32,110 nucleotides of DNA from an uncultured Marinomonas sp. (GCA_947493575.1 CANLRQ010000034.1:1-32110), one strand, 5' to 3'; shown: positions 1 through 8,951, counted from the stretch's first letter. Made by a program: numbers and translations. Notes: generated by a model not told the origin, from the sequence alone.

Positions 1-63
1 TTAAACACACCCTATGACTCCTCAAAACTATTTAGTGAAGAGCACAAAAAAGCTTGCGCTTAA
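1..63 (+). CDS. Possible C-terminal tail of an upstream gene (partial)
   Basis: Frame 1 is open from the first base to a TAA at 61-63 and would encode the last 20 residues of a protein cut off by the window edge, ending SEEHKKACA. The other two plus-strand frames stop almost at once. Twenty codons are too few to name a family, and an open stretch this short can arise by chance. The call is weak. Confidence 0.25.
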   Translation, partial: LNTPYDSSKLFSEEHKKACA

Positions 64-72
64 ACAGAGTAT

Positions 73-414
73 CTACAGGCCAATAACGGTTCTGTGCTTT
101 AATCTATTAGCTATGTCTTTTAGTGCTTGATAAAGTAGTGGGCAACGGTACCAGGTTTCTTTATCGGTTGAGACAATAGCGATTAGGTTACACGTTAAAG
201 CAGATTTTTTGATAAACTCCACTCCCATAAGGTTTGTGTTCTTGCTATTAGATAGACGATTCATTGGTGCAAACACAATTAGGAAGGGCGATGTTGAGTC
301 GATTTCTTCTATATAAATATTATGATGGCCAATTGTGTGATGTGAGGTGCTGTCATGGAATCGTTTTTTTTAATTTAATGTAGAGCGCTAAACCGTTAGA
401 AATGATAATTGATG
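73..414 (-). pseudogene. Possible truncated alpha/beta-hydrolase-like remnant
   Basis: A minus-strand frame is open from about 414 down to a TAG at 73-75. The only usable start inside it is a GTG at 276, which has no good ribosome-binding site. The C-terminal part reads like the middle of an alpha/beta-hydrolase-type protein: a hydrophobic strand followed by APMN, later MGVEFIKK, then a WY-containing segment, then ...RTVIGL just before the stop. In such proteins a strand like the last one normally leads straight into the nucleophile elbow (G-x-S-x-G), which is absent here. That suggests a gene broken just before its active-site serine. The family match is from memory of pattern only; chance openness remains possible. 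Confidence 0.28.
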
Positions 415-438
415 TTTAGCTGCTAACAAATAATTATC
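404..438. promoter_or_regulatory. Imperfect 35-bp dyad upstream of the glycan cluster
   Basis: Outer arms GATAATT (404-410) and AATTATC (432-438) and inner arms TTAGC (416-420) and GCTAA (422-426) share one centre at position 421. Thirteen of 17 positions pair. It ends 58 bases before the preferred start of the sulfotransferase-like gene, so it could be an operator or a leader hairpin. No protein can be assigned to it. Confidence 0.3.
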
Positions 439-496
439 TACTAAAAGTTATGTGATTAACATTGTATCGGTAATTAAGGGAATGGGTTCTATTTAT

Positions 497-2116
497 ATGG
501 GTTTACTGGCTAAAAAGTTAATCATTCATATTGGCATGCCCAAAACAGGCAGCAGTGCCATTCAGGCTTTAATGGGTTTAAATGAAGCGTATTTTTTAAA
601 GCATAAAGTTGCTTTCCCATGGTATGAGGGTTTTACTCAGTCGTATCAAACTTCGGGTGGTAATGCTGATAAATTGATAACTTGGTTAAATAATAATGAC
701 CGTGATGCGTTTGATAGTGCAATAAAAGACATTGAAGCAGAAACTGTCATCATCTCCTCTGAAACATTGTTCTATTCTTTTAAGAAAAACCCAACGGCAT
801 TTTTTGATTTTTTTGTCGGTTATGATTTTACTGTTGTTTGTTATGTGCGTGATTTGGTGCAGTTGATAGACAGTTCTCTTAATCAAGCTGTTAAAAATCA
901 TGGTTTTTTTATGGATAACGAGCATTTAAATCATATTATTGAGGACTGTAATTATTTAGGGCTGCTTACTCGTTGTGCCTCTTATGCTCGGTCGGGCCAT
1001 TTACTTGTTCGCTGGTATGATAAAAAGAAATTTGGCTCACAGGGTATTTATACGGATTTTTTAGACTCCGTAGGTATGGATGTTGATCTTACTCAACTTA
1101 CTTTTCCTAATAAAGTGGTTAACCCCTCCCTTAGCCCCGGTGCATTTTTGTTTCGCTGTATGTTGAATTCTTTTAGTTCTTTGCCAAAGAGTAATGCATT
1201 TAATTATCAAGTTAATGCTTTATTGGCTCGGTATTCTGTGGAACTTTCAAATACGGGTTCTATTTTAAATACAGAACAAATAACACGCATAAAGTCAGCT
1301 TATAAAGACTCATTTAAACTATTTTGGCGTACATTTTGGGAGACACCCGCTCCTGAAATAGGAGAGGCGTTTATCAAACCTCAACAAGATGAGCGGCTTA
1401 AGCAAGAGCGCTTGGTTCCAATAATAAGCATAAAGCAAATATTAAACTTTATAAGAGCGCAAGACCTTGAGCTGTTATTGATTATATTGAGCTCTTTTGT
1501 AAAATCTGATCAGTCTTCTATATATCAAAGAAGAATCTTGCTGAAAGTTATAAAGCAGGAGCTAATACCTTTGTGGTTGAATGATCTTAATACTAAGGTG
1601 CTGACTGAATCTGAGTCTTCTTTATGTGGTTTGTTAAGGATGTTTTCTACTTTAGAACTGTCTGTAGATGGAAATACGTTTCCTTATTCAATAAAACAAT
1701 GGAGTGAAGATGTAGCCAGTTACTCACAGCTAGGGGGAGGGGTGGTAATAGAGTCGATTGCTAATGATCCTTTCTTTGAACTGGTAAAGTTAGAGGTCTT
1801 TAACCATTTTCATACTTCTGTTGTTGATAAGAGTGATGAGCCAATATCCGCTGAGCCGAATGTTAAGGGTTATTGGGTTTGGCTTGAGTTAAAAGTGCCC
1901 TGTGCTGGTGTTGTTCAGTTATATTATACAACACAAAACCAGCCTGATTTTTCTTCTGATACTATGTTAAGTGTGAATGTATTAGCAGGAGAGCATAACC
2001 TCTCTTTTTTAATTGATGATCCTGAATTTACTGGTCAAATAAGGGTAGACCCCGGATCGGATGCTGGATTGTATTTAGTAAGGCAGTTGCATGTCTATTC
2101 GTTTAATTGTGAGTAA
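497..2116 (+). CDS. Sulfotransferase-like protein, C-terminal region of unknown function
   Basis: Probable PAPS-dependent sulfotransferase fold. Near the N-terminus the protein reads KLIIHIGMPKTGSSAIQ, which matches the 5'-phosphosulfate-binding loop of sulfotransferases. About 100 residues later VVCYVRDLVQLIDSSLNQ resembles the 3'-phosphate-binding strand and helix with its conserved Arg and Ser. The rest, roughly residues 190-539, is not recognised; the last 90 or so residues look beta-rich and could be a carbohydrate-binding-like module. ATG 497 is chosen because it puts the loop about 10 residues in, as usual. GTG 452 and ATG 482 are in frame but no start has a strong ribosome-binding site. 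The stop lies 3 bases before the phosphohexomutase, so the two are co-transcribed. The acceptor is unknown; a glycan is likely from the neighbours. Confidence 0.65.
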   Translation: MGLLAKKLIIHIGMPKTGSSAIQALMGLNEAYFLKHKVAFPWYEGFTQSYQTSGGNADKLITWLNNNDRDAFDSAIKDIEAETVIISSETLFYSFKKNPTAFFDFFVGYDFTVVCYVRDLVQLIDSSLNQAVKNHGFFMDNEHLNHIIEDCNYLGLLTRCASYARSGHLLVRWYDKKKFGSQGIYTDFLDSVGMDVDLTQLTFPNKVVNPSLSPGAFLFRCMLNSFSSLPKSNAFNYQVNALLARYSVELSNTGSILNTEQITRIKSAYKDSFKLFWRTFWETPAPEIGEAFIKPQQDERLKQERLVPIISIKQILNFIRAQDLELLLIILSSFVKSDQSSIYQRRILLKVIKQELIPLWLNDLNTKVLTESESSLCGLLRMFSTLELSVDGNTFPYSIKQWSEDVASYSQLGGGVVIESIANDPFFELVKLEVFNHFHTSVVDKSDEPISAEPNVKGYWVWLELKVPCAGVVQLYYTTQNQPDFSSDTMLSVNVLAGEHNLSFLIDDPEFTGQIRVDPGSDAGLYLVRQLHVYSFNCE

Positions 2117-2119
2117 CAA

Positions 2120-3532
2120 ATGATAAAAAATATTATTAAAGAAAGTGGTATTGCTTTTGGAACGAGTGGCGCGCGTGGTTTAAATACTCAGTTTACTGAC
2201 AGTGTATGTGCCGCTTTTTCTATTGCCTTTATCAATGCCATGGCAAAAGAGTATTCTTTTAATAAAGTCGCTTTGGCTATGGATCGACGACCTTCCAGTT
2301 TATTTATGGCGCAATCTTGTGCTGGCGCTTTAGCTGCGCTTGGTTATACAGTGCAATTTTATGGGGTTCTACCAACGCCCGCGTTGGCATTGCAATCTAT
2401 GGCTGACGGTATTCCTTCTATCATGATTACTGGCAGTCATATTCCATTTGATCGCAATGGCATTAAATTTTATCGCCCGGATGGTGAAATCAGTAAAGCC
2501 GATGAATTGGCCATTATTTCAGATGAAACTTCTGTGCCTGAGTTCAGTTTACCTAGGTTAGTAGAGCTTACAGACGCGAAAGAAGGTTATTTAAATCGTT
2601 ATACAGCCGCATTCCCTCCAACGCTTTTCAAAGGCTTTAGACTGGGAGTTTATGAACATTCAGCGGCGGGGCGTGATCTTAATAGAGTGATATTTGAATC
2701 TCTTGGGGCAACGGTTGTTTCTCTAGGTCGGTCGGACTCTTTTGTTCCTATTGATACGGAAGCCGTTTCAGATGAAGATAAAGATAGAGCGCTCGATTGG
2801 ATACAAGAGCATAAACTGGATGCAATTTTCTCAACCGATGGTGATGGTGATAGACCTTTATTATCGGATGAAAACGGTGTTTGGTTAAAAGGTGATGTAT
2901 TAGGTGTTTTGTGTGCTCAAGCTGTGTCTGCTCGTGCAGTTGCGTTACCGATTAATGCAAATTCGGTGGTAGATGCTGTTGGGTTTGAGAAAGTAGAGCG
3001 TACTCGTATTGGGTCACCCTATGTTATAGGAGGGATGGAAACCTTGTCTCAAGTGGTGACTGGCGTGGCTGGATTTGAAGCAAATGGTGGGTTTTTGTGT
3101 GGTGAAGGATTGCGTTTAGGTGGCGAGCCTCTTGATCCATTACCGACGCGTGATGCAATTTTACCTGCTTTGGCTGTATTGGCTAAGTCCCGCTTGGAAA
3201 ATATTACCTTGTCGCATCTTGTGTCAAATCTGCTTACTCGCTATACCGCGAGTGATAGAGTACAAAATATTGATATCAAGAAAATGAAAAGCCTGCTAAC
3301 CAAATGGTTGGCTGATCCTCGTTTAGCTGTTAAAGAATTGCAATTAGAATCTGAGTTAGTTGAATATAATACATTGGATGGATTGCGATTAATTCTTAAA
3401 AATGATGATATTGTTCATATTAGGCCATCAGGGAATGCACCTGAGTTGCGTTGTTATGTTGAATCTCACTCTTTGGAACAGGCTGAGTTTATAACGGGCG
3501 AAGTTTTGCAAAAATTATCTCATTGGTGTTAG
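2120..3532 (+). CDS. Phosphomannomutase/phosphoglucomutase family phosphohexomutase
   Basis: Interconverts hexose 6-phosphate and hexose 1-phosphate, supplying nucleotide-sugar synthesis in the cytoplasm. All four signature loops of the alpha-D-phosphohexomutase family are present in order: the phosphoserine loop ITGSHIP (Ser106), the metal loop TDGDGDR (239-245), the sugar-specificity loop GFEANGGF (318-325) and the phosphate-binding loop RPSGNAPELR (435-444). At 470 residues it has the normal length. The serine loop is TGSHIP rather than the usual TASHNP, and the sugar loop has FEAN where GEMS-like sequences are common, so substrate choice cannot be read off. It lies between a sulfotransferase-like gene and a SapC gene, which points to surface-glycan synthesis rather than central metabolism. 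Confidence 0.85.
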   Translation: MIKNIIKESGIAFGTSGARGLNTQFTDSVCAAFSIAFINAMAKEYSFNKVALAMDRRPSSLFMAQSCAGALAALGYTVQFYGVLPTPALALQSMADGIPSIMITGSHIPFDRNGIKFYRPDGEISKADELAIISDETSVPEFSLPRLVELTDAKEGYLNRYTAAFPPTLFKGFRLGVYEHSAAGRDLNRVIFESLGATVVSLGRSDSFVPIDTEAVSDEDKDRALDWIQEHKLDAIFSTDGDGDRPLLSDENGVWLKGDVLGVLCAQAVSARAVALPINANSVVDAVGFEKVERTRIGSPYVIGGMETLSQVVTGVAGFEANGGFLCGEGLRLGGEPLDPLPTRDAILPALAVLAKSRLENITLSHLVSNLLTRYTASDRVQNIDIKKMKSLLTKWLADPRLAVKELQLESELVEYNTLDGLRLILKNDDIVHIRPSGNAPELRCYVESHSLEQAEFITGEVLQKLSHWC

Positions 3533-3558
3533 TTTAAAATTTTGAATATGGAAAGAAT

Positions 3559-4353
3559 ATGTTTGATAATCTTATTCCGGTAAGTCCAGTAACACATCTT
3601 AAGTCTGGCTGGCTAGCTCCAGATACTTACCATTTTGCGTCTACGGAGTCCGTGCTTCCTGTCGTTATTTCAGAAGTAATGATGTTGAAGGATATGCCTT
3701 TAGCGTTTGTGCAAAAAACACCTGAAAGCCCTTTTAATTTGGTTGCCATTCAGTCTTTACATCCTGGTTATAATCTTTATGTAAATGAAAGTGGTAATTG
3801 GTTGGGGCGCTATTTACCTTTATTCTATCGTAGTTTTCCTTTTTGCATGATGCCAATAGAGAACAGTGATCAAACGGCTTTATGTGTTCAGCAAGGCTCT
3901 TACTTTAATGAAACCTGCCATGAGGGGAATACTCGGCTATTTGATGATGCAGGGGAAATGACAGAGTCTATGTCCCAGCAATTATCATTGGTTAAGATGT
4001 TTGATAAAGGGTTACGTCAAACACAAAGTATGATTAGCCTTTTAGTCTCTATGGATTTAATTGTTCCATGGGACTTGTATGTTCAAGCAGGAGAGGTTGG
4101 CACAGCGAAAAAAATACAAGGTTTGTTTCATATCGATGAAAACGCGCTTTATAATCTTCCTCCGGAAAGTCTGAAAAAAATTATGGACCAAGGTGCGATG
4201 GCGCTTATTTATGGACAGATGTTTTCGGAACATTGTGTTGAATTTTTGGGTGTTCAATATCGCACTCTCAATGAAAAACAGAAGCTCCAGCAAAATGTTT
4301 CCTTAGATAGTATGTTTAATGAAAATGATGATGAGATGTTTAAGTTTGATTGA
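3559..4353 (+). CDS. SapC family protein
   Basis: Member of the SapC family (named after a Campylobacter S-layer-associated gene), whose molecular role is not established. The N-terminal pattern is diagnostic: a short lead-in, then GWLAPDTYHFASTESVLPVV, then the PLAFV segment about 20 residues later, followed by a GYNLYVNESGNWLGRYLPLFYR stretch in which an invariant W-x-x-x-Y-x-P precedes an arginine. At 264 residues it has typical length. There is no signal peptide or membrane segment, so it is probably cytoplasmic. It sits 26 bases after the phosphohexomutase and 33 before a GT4 glycosyltransferase, so a part in glycan or surface-layer assembly is plausible but inferred. The start ATG follows GGAAAGAAT, a fair ribosome-binding site. 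Confidence 0.8.
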   Translation: MFDNLIPVSPVTHLKSGWLAPDTYHFASTESVLPVVISEVMMLKDMPLAFVQKTPESPFNLVAIQSLHPGYNLYVNESGNWLGRYLPLFYRSFPFCMMPIENSDQTALCVQQGSYFNETCHEGNTRLFDDAGEMTESMSQQLSLVKMFDKGLRQTQSMISLLVSMDLIVPWDLYVQAGEVGTAKKIQGLFHIDENALYNLPPESLKKIMDQGAMALIYGQMFSEHCVEFLGVQYRTLNEKQKLQQNVSLDSMFNENDDEMFKFD

Positions 4354-4386
4354 GATTCGTTTTCTTAAAAGTAGTGAGCTTTATCC

Positions 4387-5655
4387 ATGCTAATTGGGCA
4401 ACAATATGCTGAGTTGAAGCATAAAAAAATTCTATTTATGCACCCTAATTTACCTGCGCAGTTTAAATATTTGATACCTGCGGTGGTTGAGTGTGGTGCG
4501 GATGTAAGAGGTCTTACATTTTCAAACCCTGCTGCCGTATTAAATATACTCAAAAGACCAGTGACTATTGAACAAGCTAAACCCTTATCCGATTCCTCTG
4601 AAAAAATAGACCCTTGGTTGATGGATATGGACAGTAAAGTTGTGCGTGCCCGTGCTGCACGTGAAGTTTTAATGTCTTGGAAGCTGCAAGGGTGGGAGCC
4701 TGATTTGGTGATTGGTCATACTGGATGGGGGGATATGCAAAGTGTGCGAACGGTTTTTCCTTCGTCAAAAGTGATAGGGTGGTTTGAATATTATTACTGC
4801 GCGCCAAATACGGACTTGGGATTTGATAGTGAATTTCCAACAACGTTAGAGCAAACTCAAAAGGCGGAATTTAAAAACTTATGGCCGTTATGGATGTTGC
4901 AGAATGTGGACGTAGGAGTCAGTGCGACCGCCTTTCAAAAACGGGTTCACCCTGAATGGGCTTGGTCAAAGTTGCATGTAATTCATGAGGGTATTAATAC
5001 AGATGTGTGTGTTCCTAATGAAGAGGTAACTATTCAAATCGGTCAAAATGGCCCTCTTTTATCTCGTTCAAATAAGGTCATTACCTTTGTAAATCGCTGC
5101 TTAGAGCCTTATAGAGGCTTTCATTCTTTTATAAGAGCATTGCCTAAGGTATTAGAGCAACATCCTGATGCCCATGTATTAATTATTGGCAGTGATTCGG
5201 GAGGGTACGGAGCTCAACCTCCAAAAGGCAGCACATGGCGACAGATTTTTTTAAACGAAGTTGGCCATCTTATGAATCCTCAAAGAGTTCATTTCCTTGG
5301 ATCGGTATCATATGATGTTTTCTTGGCGGCGTTACAGCTAAGTAAGGCCCATGTTTATTTAACCTATCCTTTTGTGCTTTCTTGGTCCATGTTAGAGGCA
5401 ATGAGTTGTGCAGCACCTGTTATTGGTTCTCGTACGGAGCCTGTTGAGGATGTTATAAAGCATGGAGAAAATGGATTTCTGGTGGACTTCTTTGATTCAA
5501 ATGCATTGTCAGAGACTCTAAATTGGGTGCTAAGTAACCCTGATTCAGTTGTGCCAATCCGCAGTCAGGCCCGTCAAACGATTCAGCAGCAATTTGATCT
5601 AACTAGAGTATGCTTACCAAAACAGCTTGAGCTACTTATCGATTCTGTTTCATAA
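4387..5655 (+). CDS. Family 4 glycosyltransferase
   Basis: GT-B fold retaining glycosyltransferase, expected to move a sugar from a nucleotide donor to a glycan or lipid-linked acceptor on the cytoplasmic side of the membrane. The N-terminal domain begins KKILFMHPNLPAQF (13-26). The C-terminal donor domain shows ITFVNRCLEPYRGFHSFIRA (232-251), a VLIIGSDS strand, and the GT4 signature SWSMLEAMSCAAPVIGSRT (332-350) followed by EDVIKHGENGFLV. At 422 residues the length is normal. The second half matches well-known GT4 patterns, while the N-terminal acceptor domain gives no clue to the acceptor. It is the last gene of the four-gene glycan cluster; about 135 bases then separate it from trpD. Confidence 0.85.
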   Translation: MLIGQQYAELKHKKILFMHPNLPAQFKYLIPAVVECGADVRGLTFSNPAAVLNILKRPVTIEQAKPLSDSSEKIDPWLMDMDSKVVRARAAREVLMSWKLQGWEPDLVIGHTGWGDMQSVRTVFPSSKVIGWFEYYYCAPNTDLGFDSEFPTTLEQTQKAEFKNLWPLWMLQNVDVGVSATAFQKRVHPEWAWSKLHVIHEGINTDVCVPNEEVTIQIGQNGPLLSRSNKVITFVNRCLEPYRGFHSFIRALPKVLEQHPDAHVLIIGSDSGGYGAQPPKGSTWRQIFLNEVGHLMNPQRVHFLGSVSYDVFLAALQLSKAHVYLTYPFVLSWSMLEAMSCAAPVIGSRTEPVEDVIKHGENGFLVDFFDSNALSETLNWVLSNPDSVVPIRSQARQTIQQQFDLTRVCLPKQLELLIDSVS

Positions 5656-5790
5656 GGTTTATTTTATAAGATCGACTTATGTTACTTAGTAATGAAGGAT
5701 CTCAATTACTGCGCTTTCTATCTACAGACAGAAAAGTAGTAGGGGTGTAGAATGTCGGTAACTTTGTACTGTATTTGATAGGAGTTGTTG

Positions 5791-6813
5791 ATGGACATTC
5801 AAACGGCCATTGCTGAGGTCATTGAACAGAGAGACCTTACAACAGAAGACATGCGTTCTGTAATGCGTATTATCATGACTGGTGAAGCGACTCAGGCGCA
5901 AATCGGTGGCTTTTTAATTGGTTTACGTATGAAAGGGGAGACGGTTGATGAAATTACTGCTGCTGCCCAAGTAATGCGTGAACTGTCAAGTAAAGTGTCT
6001 ATTACACAAGATCATCTGGTTGACACCTGTGGTACAGGTGGTGATGGTGGCAAGCTATTTAATGTGTCTACAGCGACGGCTTTTGTTGCGGCAGCAGCAG
6101 GTGCTCATGTAGCAAAACATGGTAACCGTTCTATATCTTCTAAATCTGGTAGTGCTGATTTGCTTGAGCATGCTGGAATTAATCTAAATCTTACACCTGA
6201 ACAAGTTGCAAGATGTGTGGATGAAGTGGGTTTAGGTTTTATGTTTGCTCCTAATCATCACTCAGCGATGAAACATGCCATTGGCCCTCGTAAAGAAATG
6301 GCAGTACGTACGATTTTTAATTTGTTAGGTCCACTAACAAACCCTGCGACAGTGACTAATCAGGTCTTAGGCGTGTTTGATAAACAGTGGGTTCGCCCAA
6401 TGGCCGAAGTACTACAGCGTTTGGGTAGCCAGCATGTGATGGTTGTTCATTCACAAGATGGTCTAGATGAAATTAGCATTGCTGAGCCTACATTTGTTGC
6501 CGAGTTAAAGGATGGATCCATTACGGAATATGAAATTCTCCCTGAAGATTATGGGATACCGCGTCAGTCTATTGAGCCACTTCAAGTTGAAGACGCAGAA
6601 GCAAGCTTGGTACTTGTAAAACAAGCATTAGCTGGTAAAGGCAAAATTAACCCCGCCCGTGATATCGTTGCTTTAAATGCGGGTGCAGCAATTTATGTTT
6701 CAGGGGTGGCGTCTTCATTCTCTGAAGGTGTATCCATTGCTGAAGATGTTATGGGTGGTGGACTGGCTACGGAAAAATTCTCGGCGCTTGCGAGTTTTAC
6801 TCGTTGTTTTTAA
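5791..6813 (+). CDS. trpD: Anthranilate phosphoribosyltransferase
   Basis: Second step of tryptophan synthesis: anthranilate plus PRPP gives phosphoribosylanthranilate. The PRPP-binding loop [15 protein letters not shown] (80-94), [18 protein letters not shown] (109-126) and the GPLTNPA segment are all in place, and 340 residues is the standard length. ATG 5791 is chosen because TAGGAG ends 6 bases upstream; the in-frame TTGs at 5785 and 5788 would lie too close to it. trpC follows after 31 bases. There is no trpG immediately upstream, as there is in pseudomonads; a glycosyltransferase gene stands there instead. No TrpB-type leader peptide or attenuator was recognised in the 135-base gap. Confidence 0.97.
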   Translation: MDIQTAIAEVIEQRDLTTEDMRSVMRIIMTGEATQAQIGGFLIGLRMKGETVDEITAAAQVMRELSSKVSITQDHLVDTCGTGGDGGKLFNVSTATAFVAAAAGAHVAKHGNRSISSKSGSADLLEHAGINLNLTPEQVARCVDEVGLGFMFAPNHHSAMKHAIGPRKEMAVRTIFNLLGPLTNPATVTNQVLGVFDKQWVRPMAEVLQRLGSQHVMVVHSQDGLDEISIAEPTFVAELKDGSITEYEILPEDYGIPRQSIEPLQVEDAEASLVLVKQALAGKGKINPARDIVALNAGAAIYVSGVASSFSEGVSIAEDVMGGGLATEKFSALASFTRCF

Positions 6814-6844
6814 TGTGTTTTCGAATTAATTAATAAGGTCTAAT

Positions 6845-7660
6845 ATGCAAGTTGAAACCCCAACGGTATTGAAAAAAATTGTTGCTCGAAAGCACGAAGA
6901 GATATCAGAAAGAATCAAGCATATTTCGCTTGAAGAAATGAAAAAACTAGCGCTTTCAGCTAATGCTAAGAACCCTGTTAGAGGGTTTGCAGATGCCTTA
7001 AAAGCGAAAGTTGCAAATGGCCAGTCTGGTGTGATTGCGGAAATTAAAAAAGCGTCACCAAGCAAAGGTGTTTTAAGGGACGTTTTTATTCCTGAAGAAA
7101 TTGCACAATCTTATGAGCGCGGCGGCGCGGCTTGTCTATCTGTATTGACGGATAAAGATTTTTTCCAAGGCCATGAAGATTACCTTATAGAGGCTCGTAA
7201 AGCATGCCAGCTCCCTGTTATTCGAAAAGATTTTATTATCGATCCGTATCAAGTGTACGAAGCAAGAGCGATCGGAGCCGATTGTGTTCTTTTGATTGCT
7301 GCTTGTCTATCTGGAGATGAGTTGTTTAATCTAGATAAATTATCAAGAGAACTGGGTTTAGATGTATTGGTAGAAGTGCATAATCGTGCAGAGCTTGAAT
7401 TGGCTTTAAATTATTCGAGTAGTGAACTTCTAGGAATCAATAACCGCGATTTACACACGTTTGATCTAAGTTTAAATAATACATTTGATTTACTTGATAG
7501 TATCCCTAATGATCGTTTCATTGTAACGGAAAGTGGTATTCATACTGTGGATGATGTCGCCGCTATGAGGGCCAAAGAAATCAATGCGTTCCTTGTCGGT
7601 GAAGCGTTTATGAAGGCGGATAAGCCTGGTGAAAAACTAGCTGAACTATTCAAAAACTAA
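6845..7660 (+). CDS. trpC: Indole-3-glycerol phosphate synthase
   Basis: Closes the indole ring in tryptophan synthesis, converting carboxyphenylaminodeoxyribulose phosphate to indole-3-glycerol phosphate. It is a single TIM barrel of 271 residues, not the TrpC-TrpF fusion of enterics. Catalytic elements are visible: [11 protein letters not shown] (65-75, with the conserved Lys), IRKDFI around Lys128, VLVEVHN (Glu177), GINNRDL (197-203) and VTESGI (217-222). It is in an operon with trpD. In Pseudomonas the next gene would be a crp/vfr homologue and then an osmC-like gene; here the osmC-like gene follows directly. Confidence 0.97.
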   Translation: MQVETPTVLKKIVARKHEEISERIKHISLEEMKKLALSANAKNPVRGFADALKAKVANGQSGVIAEIKKASPSKGVLRDVFIPEEIAQSYERGGAACLSVLTDKDFFQGHEDYLIEARKACQLPVIRKDFIIDPYQVYEARAIGADCVLLIAACLSGDELFNLDKLSRELGLDVLVEVHNRAELELALNYSSSELLGINNRDLHTFDLSLNNTFDLLDSIPNDRFIVTESGIHTVDDVAAMRAKEINAFLVGEAFMKADKPGEKLAELFKN

Positions 7661-7699
7661 TACGTTACTGTTTTTAAATTTGAGAGTAGAGAATTTACT

Positions 7700-8107
7700 A
7701 TGAAAGCAAGTATTGCTTGGCAAGATGATGTGCATTTTATTGCACAAACGGGTTCTGGTTTTCAAGTAGAAATTGATGGCAATCAAGAAAAAGGCGCTCG
7801 ACCAATGGAGCTGATCTTGGCTGGCTTAGGTGGTTGTACTTCTTATGATGTCGTTAAAATCTTACAAAAGTCTCGTCAAGATGTGGTTTCTTGTGTGGCT
7901 GAAATTGATTCTGAAAGATCTGATGGTATACCTGCCGTATTTACCAAGATCCATATTAAGTTTATTGTTAAAGGTCGAAAGTTAAAGGAGAAGATGGTAG
8001 AGCGTGCCGTAAAGCTTTCTGCCGAAGAGTACTGTTCAGCTTCTTTAATGCTTGAGCGTGGGGGGGTTGAGATTACTCACAGCTTTAGTGTAATAGAAGT
8101 AGAGTAA
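7700..8107 (+). CDS. yhfA: OsmC family protein, YhfA type
   Basis: OsmC/Ohr superfamily protein closest in pattern to E. coli YhfA, whose exact role is unknown; relatives reduce organic hydroperoxides through a cysteine pair. The two expected cysteines are present in GGCTSYD (Cys46) and EEYCSAS (Cys112), and DVVKILQKSRQDV matches YhfA almost residue for residue. At 135 residues it is full length. YhfA-like genes lie next to crp in enterics and near trpDC-vfr in pseudomonads, so this placement 39 bases after trpC fits an ancestral order that has lost crp. The gene ends just before a strong hairpin. Confidence 0.9.
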   Translation: MKASIAWQDDVHFIAQTGSGFQVEIDGNQEKGARPMELILAGLGGCTSYDVVKILQKSRQDVVSCVAEIDSERSDGIPAVFTKIHIKFIVKGRKLKEKMVERAVKLSAEEYCSASLMLERGGVEITHSFSVIEVE

Positions 8108-8116
8108 GTATTTACT

Positions 8117-8148
8117 TTGCCCTGAAACATATGTGAGTTTCAGGGCAA
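8117..8148. terminator. Hairpin between convergent osmC-like and NRDE genes
   Basis: A perfect 12-bp stem, TTGCCCTGAAAC (8117-8128) with GTTTCAGGGCAA (8137-8148), encloses an 8-base loop. It lies between two genes that converge, so it can stop transcription from both sides. Neither strand has a clear T run straight after the stem, which lowers confidence that it works alone. Confidence 0.6.
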
Positions 8149-8178
8149 GCTGTTAAGCCGTTAATTTCGATTCATTTG

Positions 8179-8949
8179 CTAGTTTTGCAGAGTGGCAATC
8201 TTCGCTCTGTCTAATGTCTGTTCATATATGCTTTTTGTTTCGCAAGGAGCCCCGTCCCAATAACGGTAGTCGATTTGGCCCTCATTTACTTTAATCTGAC
8301 TTAAGCTGACCGTCTTAGCGTCATTTCTATGCATACAAACCGAGTTCATTGATTTCTGGGGTAGATGGGATTTGTGGAATTGTAGTAATAAACTCTCATC
8401 AACTTTATTTCCATTGTCTCCTAAAAGTTTGGCATAACTTTGCTGGCGATGATTTGATACTGTCGGGAAATCAACGCCTGAAGAGGTGAACGGAGAGGTG
8501 ACTTGGATTGTTGTCAGTGTTGTCTTTCCATCCCAACAAAAACCTAAAGGATGCTTATCTAGTGGATTAAAAATAAGTAAGGTAAACGGAGAATAGTGTG
8601 TGCAGTCTATCTTATTTAGATGTTGTTCGATCTTTTTAAAAGAAATAAGCTCAAGTAAGGTTTTTACTAGTATTCCTCTGCTGATAAGTGGTCCTTGTGG
8701 GAGGGCGCCTTGATAGAAGTTGAGTAAACATACACATATGCCCTCTGTTGTTGCTCCCATCCAAGTGCCATTTCCCTGTGGATCTACGGGCATTATATAA
8801 GACTGTTTATGTTGAGAGCTATTTTGAGCGCTATTTTTAGAAGATATGAAAATTTGAGGTGGTAACGCATTTTGGCGGCTGCGTTGCTCATCCCGATTGA
8901 AAAAAATTTGATAGCCTGCTAAATCGTATAACCAACTTACTGTACACAT
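8179..8949 (-). CDS. NRDE (TANGO2-like) family protein
   Basis: Member of the NRDE/TANGO2 family. The eukaryotic protein is linked to haem and lipid handling, and the bacterial role is largely unknown. The name-giving motif is present as FFNRDEQ (16-22) after the usual MCTVSWLYD start. The second conserved block PVDPQGNGTWMGATTEG (54-70) and a later VSNHR-like segment are also visible. N-terminal Cys2, typical of Ntn-hydrolase-like folds, is kept. At 256 residues the length is normal. It begins 2 bases after the stop of the DinB-like gene, so it is the last gene of a five-gene operon. Its presence with lipid-acylating genes is consistent with, but does not prove, a membrane-lipid role. Confidence 0.85.
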   Translation of the reverse strand: MCTVSWLYDLAGYQIFFNRDEQRSRQNALPPQIFISSKNSAQNSSQHKQSYIMPVDPQGNGTWMGATTEGICVCLLNFYQGALPQGPLISRGILVKTLLELISFKKIEQHLNKIDCTHYSPFTLLIFNPLDKHPLGFCWDGKTTLTTIQVTSPFTSSGVDFPTVSNHRQQSYAKLLGDNGNKVDESLLLQFHKSHLPQKSMNSVCMHRNDAKTVSLSQIKVNEGQIDYRYWDGAPCETKSIYEQTLDRAKIATLQN

Positions 8950-8951
8950 AG

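Noticed and set aside
5656..5790. trp attenuator or leader peptide before trpD
   Set aside because: No short frame with consecutive Trp codons and no terminator/antiterminator pair with a T run could be recognised; only small dyads such as TTACT-T-AGTAA.
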